This document shows positions 10,346-19,682 of a stretch of DNA of 64,000 nucleotides, piece by piece; within the stretch, counting starts at the first letter, position 1, and the number at the start of each line of letters is the position of its first letter. The stretch is from Engraulis encrasicolus (Eukaryota; Chordata; Actinopteri; Clupeiformes; Engraulidae), in NCBI RefSeq assembly GCF_034702125.1, contig NC_085867.1:39785983-39849982 (forward strand), given 5' to 3'. Position numbers and translations under genes: made by a program. Below the pieces are notes generated by a model. That model was not told the DNA's origin. It made no database searches and was given only the letters and a program-made list of their open reading frames with translations.

Positions 10346-10625
10346 ATAATGTTCCATTATGATAATCATCCTTCCCCTGCAGAAAAACAACAAATAGAAA
10401 ATGAAATGTTGAATCCCCTGAGTGAGAAATGATATGCACACTGACATTTGTATGTGCCTTCATGTGATCATTTAGTTGTTTCGAAAATACAACACTTTTA
10501 TTTCAAGGTGATATATTACTGGAATGTGTTTGCCACAACTCTGTTATTGCATCCATCCCCCAGTATGAAAATGAACTGTACACTGGAATGATTTACAAGT
10601 TTGTTTTTTGTGTGTCTTTTCACAG

Positions 10626-10643
10626 GTGATGTACGACCTTTGA
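10626..10643 (+). CDS. npffr2: NPFF receptor 2-like, last coding exon
   Basis: After a good acceptor (ttttcacag/G) five codons VMYDL are followed by TGA. Phase 0 matches the end of exon 6, giving a 465-residue protein. The segment is very short, so the evidence is the acceptor, the phase and the place of the mammalian C-terminus. The alternative is read-through of the exon 6 donor into a tail ending at 8680. Confidence 0.65.
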   Translation: MMYDL

Positions 10644-13600
10644 GGTGTCACTAAGAACAACAAACACCATACAATTACAAACTCACTCTTTAAAAACCTT
10701 GCCACATCCTGTCAATTGTGTGATATCAAAATGTTCATTTTAAATGATGGATACCAGTAGTTTTCCTCATTCATTAAAGAACTAACTTTAATTTTGCTGG
10801 CTGTCAAAAAAGCGTGCCAGTCTCACACAATACCGATCCTCAAGTGTCTACCTCTTGAGACTGATAAAAACCTGTACGCCATGTCTCTTAAACAGACCTT
10901 TTCTGTCAGATATGAAGACAGTACCATATGCATTCCTCTGAAAGACATATGAGGAGTCAAGTTTGTACTTGTGCACTGTAACGTATGTACATCGGTCAAC
11001 GTGAAGCTCTAAAAGCCCAGGATGAAGGTTGCAAAGTTCACCAGTATAATTGGAAGTATTCTGAATGTACTGTATCTAATGACCCATCTTATTAATGCCA
11101 GTCACACCACACAGAAACTCTGCTGACATTTTGGAGCACAGCGCCGTCACAGGATAAATGTAAATGAAAAAAGAAAAATTAAAAGCTGGTGAAACTTATA
11201 ATTGTATTCCCAAGCATGGTTCATAGTATCAACGTTGAACTGGTAGACTCAGGCAATGGAGACAGGGTTGCCAACAACGAGACGTGTTTACTGGTGTGAC
11301 ATCTCACAAGCGGACAGTAAGTAAACTTCTCTTGTTCACTGGACAGCGCCATAGCTACTGGTTGGTTGCGGTCATTTCAGGACTCCATGTCAGGCTTCAG
11401 ATAGTATAGAGGACAGACCTATCCTCATGACGGCATCATTCCTTTTGACCAAAAATGTCTCAAATTGCATTTTTCTCTGGGCTTTTGCTGTGACACTCTG
11501 ATGAAGCCACGAGTCAAAGGACAGCACGAAAAGGAAGACGACGTGTCAACCCTCTTCTTCTCCTCCCTGAAAATAATGACTCATGTAACCAGCCCAAGGG
11601 GCAGAGGTGGACACTGACCTGTCTACATCTATATCAGTCATTCTTGTGCTGACATTTTCAGCTGGCCTTGGCTTCGCGCTGTATGTTTCACTGTGTTTTT
11701 GAGAGGGACTGATTATGACTCCATGGACCTCTGGGCCAGACGACAAGAAAGGGCAACCCTTCACAGAGTCATAAGGTTCCAGAAGTTTTGGGAGGTTCGC
11801 AAAGATATTAGAGGGCCTTTGTTGTTAGGGGTTCAGGGAAAATTTGAAAATACAGTTGTTGAAAGTGCACTTTTGCACGCAATCTGAGGACATACTGTAT
11901 AATATAGAGTATATTAATTACTTAAGTGTTTTTGTAGCACAGAGGTTTGGGCCTCAAGGTCTTCTTGGCGCTTGGGACGCGGGCCTGGGTCCAGTAAGCC
12001 TGTGCAGTAATCTTTCCTTGGGAGACATACATTGGACATCTCCAGCGTCACCTGAAGTGGATCCTTGTCCTACACTGACAGTGTTTTCTTCTCATTCCTA
12101 CAGTAATTCTTGTAAATCTTGTAAAAGCCTTGGAGTGAATACTGAATACTTGCTGCTGCTGCTGCTGTTTTGAGGTGCCTGTGCAATATGAATGTGGACT
12201 TTTCGACTGGAGATCTTCTTTCTTTCTTTCTTTCTTTCTTGATAATTGTAGATCAATTGTGGATCATTTTCCGTTCAGAACATTTGCATCACTTTATGTG
12301 CACTATTAGTAATCCAGCTGAGCAAGGTACATATCACCACCCATTTCCACAAATATAAGACATTATGACAAGTGTATATTACAGCTCATCCACTTTTTCT
12401 TAGTGTCTCTGTCTCTCAAAATGACACAATTACAGATTTCGATTGAGTTGAAAGAAACCCCAAAGGGGCACTAATGCCTACGCCTGCCATACTGTACCCT
12501 GTATAGTACACAGTAAAAAATGAAGTGTTAAATCAACATTTAAGAGCGTCGATTCAACATCTTCTGGATTGTATTTGGTCTCCAGCACTCTATAACTGTT
12601 GAAGTAACACTAGGCCTACATTTATTACTGTGTAGTAGGCCTATCCTTATAAAACCACTGTAGCTCGGGGCTGAAGTCATGCCCTTACAATTGCATTGTT
12701 TTGAGTGATTTATTGTGTACGCAGACAGTAAGTGAGCCTTAATTCGCTCAAATGACAATTTATTAAATAAAGACAAGAAGAAATGGGCAAGTGTCTTTGC
12801 TTAAAATAAAATGATGAAAAATGTGTTTTCCTCCATGACATTGGGAATCGGGGGAAAAATCTGAGGCATGGTGTTTGGTTTCTAATGTTCAAAAACCTAT
12901 ATTGAAACTTGTGAACACAGTAAATTCAATGTGCAGCATATGTGGTATCGTTTTATGTTCTCTTATCTTGCCCTTTTCTGTTGGTTTAACTCTTGTCAAG
13001 GAAAGCCAACATTACAAACTATTTTAAATGCTTTTAAAGGCACTTTCTCTCACTGTTCTGTTCACTCTACTCTGTATTCCTTGAGGCAATTGATTTTGTC
13101 TTGTAATGTTCAATAGTAATGCTTTTGTCCCGGAGCAGAGAAAAATCATTTAGATGGCATCATGGCAATTCTCACTCTATCTCTCTCTCTCTCTCCATCC
13201 ATCCAGAACTCCATTTTTGTACTGGTCTGTGCTTAGAATTTTCCAGTGTAATTTTAATGTAAATGGAAGTTGGCGTTTGAATAATGCATTTGATGTTTCT
13301 GTCCTTTGAGATGGCAAGGTTATTTTGTCTACTGTATTTGCTATTCTGTGACCTGTTAGATATTACTCATACCATTTCATGTCAAAGGTGCACACTACCA
13401 ATAATAACAGTCAGACTCTGTAGTGGTTAGATTCTTAATTTGTAAAGGCTTTCATATTTACAACTGTGACACGTGCCAGATTGATAGTGCTACACTGTAC
13501 AAGGCTAATGTATTTATAAAAGCCACCGGTAACTGGTCACATACCTACTGTGTTAAAAAGATTATTTTGTTTATTGACATCATTATAATTGCATTTTATA

Positions 13601-13690
13601 ATGTGATGCTTGATCATGTTGTACATACTATATTGTATTATAATGCTTGGAAATATTAAGAACAAATAAATTTAATTGACGTGCAGACCA
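10644..13690 (+). other. Probable long 3' UTR and downstream flank of the receptor
   Basis: Three kilobases of AT-rich, largely repeat-free sequence with no gene. AATAAA signals occur near 12,765 and at 13,665-13,670; the second is a plausible end of a long 3' UTR. A short (TTTC)n lies near 12,220. The extent is inferred from the lack of repeats and needs transcript data. Confidence 0.35.
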
Positions 13691-14254
13691 AGTGACTACT
13701 AATTGCACAAAAATGTAAACATAAATGAATCGTTTCATAGCAGGATACATATCCCAACGGTTAGGTTAGTGAAGGCCCATTTCAGATATTGTAACTGCTA
13801 ATCCAAGCCCATACTTTTATGAATTCATTATTCTAGCACTGGTAATAGATTACCTCCTAAAAAAAGATTTAAAGCTGTGTACGAATACGAAGATAGGATA
13901 GCCTATCATTGTGTACAGCAATATTGAGAAGTGTTCCTCTGTGTTTGTTATAAAGATTCCTGAATGATCCCTCAATTATAGAGAGACAGTGGGTCTAGGG
14001 CTGACTCACTACAAGTTGAATTGCTGTAAGTTGAACCGCTGAGAGGTTTTATACATGGTTTTTTTTGTGTATAACACAATGTTGTGAGGAGGAGCAAGAC
14101 ACTGGCAGCCAACCACGTGAGCTGATTTTTTGGCCGACAGCGGTTTCCAACAATCAGAGGTTGAGTTGTGCGCAGCCAGGGGAAAACAAAAATGTATAAC
14201 CCATTCGTTAACACTGTTCTCAATTGTTTTTTTATTTGTTGAAAGATGCTAAAG

Positions 14255-14331
14255 GTAGCAGTTGTTCAGTGGGCTAAGGAAGCATCCCATAAACCTGGGG
14301 ACCCTGATTTTATTCCAACCCGATCCTTCCT

Positions 14332-14426
<95 letters not shown>
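14255..14426 (+). repeat. SINE-like head followed by a long (CT)n tract
   Basis: 14,255-14,325 resembles a tRNA-derived head (gtgggctaaggaagcat as a weak A box, then cctggggaccctgatttta). It runs into about 90 bases of CT. The head is weak; the microsatellite is certain. Confidence 0.6.
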
Positions 14427-14427
<1 letters not shown>

Positions 14428-14429
14428 GG

Positions 14430-15030
14430 CAGACTAATTGGCATCATGTCTCTCTTGGGTGCCTGCATTTGGATGTACAGGACATGCTGTTAAGTGTTTA
14501 ATGCTAATCTCTTCCCTCTAGAGGTTAAGAATATGTTCTTCCATTAGACAATTATTAAAAGTTGGGGGAAAACACTACAAGACATGTTTCAGAGCCAACA
14601 AGCATCCCACAGTCTGTAGAGCTCTGAGGAATATCTTTTCACTGCAGTCACCGTTTTTTAAAATGTAATTTTCATTTATTTTATACTTATTTTAATGGAT
14701 AAGATAAGGTCTACTAGAGTAGAGTAGGCCTAGAGTAGATAACCAGAGGGGAATTAAGGTATTCTGACAGCTTAGGTACATACACAAATACAAACAGACA
14801 CAAAGAAAGACCTAATACATACGTATTATTACACACATTTAGTCTCACTGCACTAAAAAATAAATTACATAAAATAGACATCTGTGTGGCACCAGATTTA
14901 TTTCCCTTTTTGCCCATGTTTTGGTCCTGCTCTGGTTGCACCGGATTGTTAATTTAGAAGCGCGGAGTGCGTATCTCCTTTGTTTTACGTATTATTACAC
15001 ATTGCAGTAAACATATACTACAACACCCAC
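14430..15030. other. Intergenic stretch, nothing recognised
   Basis: AT-rich sequence with a short tagag-rich patch near 14,712. No gene or repeat was identified. Confidence 0.5.
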
Positions 15031-15150
15031 TTAAAGGGACACTGTGCAGGAAATGGTCAAAAAAGGTACTGCAACTATGCCGCTCATTGAAACTGCCTAT
15101 TGCCAAATTTGATCTTTACATGAAAGTTTACAAGGTAATAAACAAATATT
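15031..15150. mobile_element. Left half of the split M1 MITE
   Basis: Begins ttaaagggacactgtgcagg and matches the reverse complement of the complete copy at 5234-5600 up to the point corresponding to catatt. It stops exactly at caaatatt/GGTAACAC. The rest of the element resumes at 63,469. Confidence 0.9.
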
Positions 15151-15290
15151 GGTAACACTTTATAATACCCCTTTTTAAGCACAAGTTAAGCCTTAGTTAA
15201 GCCTTATTTTAACATTAGTTAACCCTTAGTGAATCACGAGTTAGTCATTACGTTAGTATTATTTCTCATTTCTTAATCATTAACTATTAC

Positions 15291-15826
15291 TGTTCTGCCT
15301 CCCAGGCAGTTTTAAGTTTATTGGCATTTTAGCGCCCCCCTGTTTAGTAATGTGGTCAAATGTGGTATTGCAACAGGAAGTTGGAATTTAGGAAAAGGAA
15401 ATACAGGAAGTAGTTTAAGCACATGTTCCTGTCAGTTCAAGCAGATGTCAGCAGATCATGAAGCTGTCTTCCCATCTGTCTCCATCCGTTTGTTTTGAGC
15501 CGTAGAAAGCATCGTCTGTGAGTAAAAATGTGTTCATAAGATTGATATCTTTTAGTTTTCATGTATATTGATGGAAATGTTTGTTGCTAGATTAATATCT
15601 AGATTTCGGTTTGGTAACACCGCTCAGCATAGGACATGCTTATCATATCATGTATCTAGGTTATTGTAGATACCTGTACTGTATTTTATACTTTAATTCA
15701 TCTGATTTTGGTTTGATATTTATGCTTTAGTAATTGTATAAAGAATTCATTCTACTTTATTTCTGTACTATTTCAGTTTTACATAAGTCTACATAAATCT
15801 TGGAGCTTGAGACGCTACATCCTGAC
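15291..15826 (+). repeat. BEL 5' LTR, left part
   Basis: From TGTTCTGCC to gctacatcctgac. Compared with the 3' LTR I see about four substitutions and a short deletion near 15,784. The LTR resumes after the hAT, at 19,596-19,670. Confidence 0.93.
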
Positions 15827-18800
15827 CAGTGGCGGAACAATTGCGGACAGGGCCCAGGGGCAAAACATCCTGACCGGGCCCCCTTGTTCCGCTGCCCAAT
15901 GGTTAAGAATTCCTTCTTTAATGTGCGTGCGGGCGCTTGTATAAACCCCATTGACATCCATTCACTTGCCTGCAAACGCCAACTAGCTACAGTTACCCTG
16001 TTCGGCCACAAGGTGGCGAACGATTCCAAGTGAAACCCCCATTGATATCCATTCACTTGCAAACGCAGCTGTAGGCCTACAGAATCACCGGTGGGTGAAC
16101 TCTCTCTACTCCTTCAAACGCAGAGTTCTCTGTCATAACGCAATGAATGACCACACCCCGCTGTTCCGCTATTTTTGTTGTTGTTGGGGGGGGGAGATTC
16201 GTCAACAACAAGACAGTAACACAGGTTTAATAATGATTAATCACATCTATCTAGTGACAATGAGAAAAGAAGACTTTTAATGCCATCCCTCCCCATTAGT
16301 CCGGGCTTGGGACCGGCACCTGTTTGAGCTGGCTTGCATCCACAAGTGGCTGGGTTAGGCTAAACTATATACATTATGCAAAGATTGCAATAGAACAGGG
16401 AACTATATACATGTTTTTTTTTTGTGTGTGTTTTTTTGTGTTTTTTTTTTTGAGGGGGGGGGGGTGTCTAGGCTATTGCTTTTCCTCAATGGAATAAGCT
16501 CCGAAATTCAAAATACAGGCAATACTGCACAAAAGCAGAATGGGGATCATTTCAGTGGCATTCGGCGCGCCTTGCGCTCCGCGAAGTCGTCTATTATTTG
16601 TTGAATGTTCAGCGCTCTCGCCCGCTCATTCTCAATTGATAAAATGGCCAATCCACAAAGTCTATCCTGACCCATTGTGCTCCTCAAGTAAGTTTTAATA
16701 AGTTTCAGTTTTGAAAACGAGCGCTCTGCGCTCGCCACTGAGACAGGGAGAGTGAGAAAAAGAAGGAACGCTGTGCACACATCACTAAAGGTGGATGACA
16801 CTGCCGGGTGGTCCACAATCAGCAACTTGGTCAGGTTAAGCACAGTTGTTTGGCGTGCTATCTGCTCTTTGAAACAAGCCCTAAACGACACCAGTTGACC
16901 AGGGAAGCTGCAGTCAATATCCCGACTATAATGGTCACTTATACGTCGGGCCATTTCAAACAGCTCCTCGTCTTTGACGCGCTGAAGGGTAGTTGGGTGG
17001 ATGGCCTCAAACAAGTGCGCAGTCCTGTTTAAACTGACAAATCGCTGAGACAGCTGCTGAGTGACCACATCAATACATGCATAGAACACATTCACGCGAA
17101 AATAATGTTCTGCATCGGACAGCCGACTGTCTTCACTCAGGTCGTCAAAGTGGCGCTTCACCTTTTTAACACGCGTGGATGTAAATTGTGTTTGACTGCC
17201 CCATTTCATTGCCAGTGCCAGTGTGGAAGCCTTTGCCTCATCAAACTTTTCTCTGTACTCTTGCAAAGTCCGTATGGCACTTTGCAAGAGTTCAGATGCT
17301 CGTAGGAGATCCGTGGTCTTCTCCTGCAGCATCGTTGAGATGGCATTTGTGCACTCCAAAATTTTGGTTTGAAGGCTGATTAAAAAAATGAATTGAAATT
17401 TGGTGATCGCCTTTTTAATTGAAGCAGCCTCATCTCGCTCGCTCGTTTTTTCGGTTGTAAGGCAGAGCTTGTCGAGCGCTTTGATTATGTCCGCGTATCG
17501 GTATTTCAACGCAGCAAGCGCATCATGACGAGAGGACCAGCGGGTGGGGCACAGTCGCTTCAACCTTATGTCCCTGCTCTCTGAGCTCAACAAGCTTCCC
17601 AGCAATGCCCATCTCTTAATGCTGTTGGCAAAGAAATTGTACAGTTTTTCCACCACCTCATAAAACTGTCTAATTTCAGTGATGTTTTTCACCGAATCAT
17701 TAAGCACTAGATTCAAGCAATGAGCCGCACAGTGCACATACAAAGCCAAGGGCTCCTTCTCCGCGATTCTAGCCTGCACACCAGAATACACGCCGCTCAT
17801 GTTTGCCGCGCCATCATACCCCTGTCCGCGGCACCTGGATAGATCCAACCCATTTTCATTGATACAGCCAATTATCTGTGCCTCCAGGTCAGAGGCAGAT
17901 GAGCTGACGCTTTGCTGAAAACCAAGGAAAGCTTCAACAATCCTTACATCTGTTGCAACATCCATTTCGTTGCGATCAATTTTAATATATCTGAACACCT
18001 GGCTCAGATGGTCGCGCTTTGCAACGTCTTGGGTAGTGTCCATTATAACCGAATAAAACGGAGAGGCGTTTATCTCTTCTGTGATGTTGCTTTTGACCCT
18101 CTGAGACAAAATATAAATCAGTTCGTCCAGAATGGCATGGCTGAGATATTTAACTGATCCCTCGGGGCGACTAATTAGTTCCTTCAGGACAGGGTCATAG
18201 CGGGCCAGCAACTCAATAATGGATAAGAAGTTCCCTGAATTTGCTTTACCAATTTCCTCTCTGTGTCCCCTAAAGGCCAAATTGCAGGATGCCAACGTAA
18301 GAGTGACATTCACAATGCGCTCTAACACTTGCCTCCAGAAGTTAGCCGCATTGCGAATGTCTCTCTCCATGTCAGCATCTATAGTCCCATTCAGCTTCCA
18401 TTGCTCGTACACTACACACGCACCTAGATGGATTTGAGTAGCTTCGTGCACGGCAATCTTGGATGAGAGGTGTTTCCAGTCGCTTATACCATTTACCCAT
18501 GCATTGTTGTAAGAGGGTGCTTGCCTATTGGCAAAGAGCCAACAGGGCTCACAGTAAGTGCAGTCGAGCTTGGGCGAGTAGCACAACCAACTACGTGGAA
18601 GTTTGATTCCAGCTTTAGTAACTGACGTATAGTAATGGTTGGAAAAGCTACGGCTGCCTGTAACTGGAAATGGACCAGTGGGTTTACAAGAGCCAGTCTC
18701 AAGGATATATCTCTTCACGTTAGCATCAAGAATATTTTCCTCGAAATTTCCACGGTCAGTTGGGAAACTAGCTTCAACGTGGGTCATGCTACTCGCTTCG

Positions 18801-19595
18801 GCAGACTCGCAGCATTCACTGAGCACATTGCTCGCACTAGCAGAGGACGATGCATGTTCATCATCATTACGATCACCCAGGAGGACAGGAGAAGGCGATG
18901 TAAAAAACGAATGCAACTTTGGAAGTTTGGCGTTTGCCTCATCTTTATTCTTCTTTTCTTTCCGTTTTTGGGCACCACTTTTACTTTTAAACATGTCGCT
19001 CAATGTGTGGACTTCAAGACATACCTCTCACTACCTTCCTCTTGTCAGACTGCCCGGCCGGCTCGCAGCAGTGAGTGAACGGGGAAGAAGGAAAGGAGGA
19101 GGGAGGAGTAGGCTACGTCAGAAACGTAGATACGTAGATTGCTCTGGTCTACGCACGTACCTACGTCTTCTGCTGATCGTACACCATCATGCACTGCGCT
19201 TTTAAAATCGGATTTCAATTACGCAAATATATATCAACATACTAAAAGTAACATATTGGATTCGCTTAAAAAGTAAACTTCGTTGTATTTAATTTTAGTA
19301 CCTGCATTTTTTCATTAAAAGGGATTCATATATAGGCAATGAAATAGGCAATCAAATACCCACCGTCGTCAACACATGTAGTACACAGACCTACTATATA
19401 TAGGTTGGCCATCTAAGTGAGATATAGTTTAGATAGTAGATTTTCAGCGATTCGCTGGCGACGTTCATATCTGATGACTGAGAGTGATGAGGAGGGGGGC
19501 CCAGGATCAATACGAAGGGGGCCCGTCACGAAAGTGATGCAGGCGAGAGGGCCCTGGGCCCAGGGGCGACTGCCCCGCCTATAGCTCCGCCCCTG
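15827..19595 (-). mobile_element. hAT transposon inserted in the BEL 5' LTR
   Basis: About 3.77 kb between CAGTGGCGGAACAATTG and the inverted right end CTATAGCTCCGCCCCTG, carrying a transposase on the minus strand. The same LTR position in the 3' LTR (cctgactctcg) is uninterrupted, which proves a nested insertion. Flanks share cctgac, but part of this overlaps the terminal CTG, so a clean 8-bp target duplication is not visible. It is young enough to keep an open transposase frame. Confidence 0.92.
16547..19003 (-). CDS. hAT transposase (ZMYM1-like, TTF zinc finger), intact
   Basis: 818 residues without a stop. It would cut and paste the surrounding element in the nucleus. The N-terminus is lysine-rich (residues 8-25, probable nuclear localisation). 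A TTF/BED-like zinc-binding region has C141, C148, C151, C154 and H187/H192. The RNase H-like catalytic core shows SVIMDTTQD (D322), GQGYDGAANMSG (D397), HCAAHCLNLVL and CPTRWSSRHD (W489). The C-terminal dimerisation domain (residues 752-795) reads LPVSVASAERSFSKLKLIK. This is the hAT group known in vertebrates as zinc finger MYM-type protein 1-like. The start at 19,003 is the first Met of the frame; M4 is an alternative. Open frames on the opposite strand are shadows. Confidence 0.93.
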   Translation of the reverse strand: MSDMFKSKSGAQKRKEKKNKDEANAKLPKLHSFFTSPSPVLLGDRNDDEHASSSASASNVLSECCESAEASSMTHVEASFPTDRGNFEENILDANVKRYILETGSCKPTGPFPVTGSRSFSNHYYTSVTKAGIKLPRSWLCYSPKLDCTYCEPCWLFANRQAPSYNNAWVNGISDWKHLSSKIAVHEATQIHLGACVVYEQWKLNGTIDADMERDIRNAANFWRQVLERIVNVTLTLASCNLAFRGHREEIGKANSGNFLSIIELLARYDPVLKELISRPEGSVKYLSHAILDELIYILSQRVKSNITEEINASPFYSVIMDTTQDVAKRDHLSQVFRYIKIDRNEMDVATDVRIVEAFLGFQQSVSSSASDLEAQIIGCINENGLDLSRCRGQGYDGAANMSGVYSGVQARIAEKEPLALYVHCAAHCLNLVLNDSVKNITEIRQFYEVVEKLYNFFANSIKRWALLGSLLSSESRDIRLKRLCPTRWSSRHDALAALKYRYADIIKALDKLCLTTEKTSERDEAASIKKAITKFQFIFLISLQTKILECTNAISTMLQEKTTDLLRASELLQSAIRTLQEYREKFDEAKASTLALAMKWGSQTQFTSTRVKKVKRHFDDLSEDSRLSDAEHYFRVNVFYACIDVVTQQLSQRFVSLNRTAHLFEAIHPTTLQRVKDEELFEMARRISDHYSRDIDCSFPGQLVSFRACFKEQIARQTTVLNLTKLLIVDHPAVSSTFSDVCTAFLLFLTLPVSVASAERSFSKLKLIKTYLRSTMGQDRLCGLAILSIENERARALNIQQIIDDFAERKARRMPLK

Positions 19596-19670
19596 ACTCT
19601 CGTGTCATCATTCAGGGAGTTTGGCTGGCTGTCTAATTCTGGTTATGAACACCATTAGGAGGGCAGTACA
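19596..19670 (+). repeat. BEL 5' LTR, right part
   Basis: Resumes at actctcgtgtc after the hAT and ends ggcagtaca, matching 26,380-26,454 of the 3' LTR. Confidence 0.92.
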
Positions 19671-19682
19671 GTAAAAAGACGA

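Noticed and set aside
18635..19205. Open frames of 147 and 188 codons opposite the hAT transposase N-terminus
   Set aside because: Antisense shadows of the transposase with no motifs.
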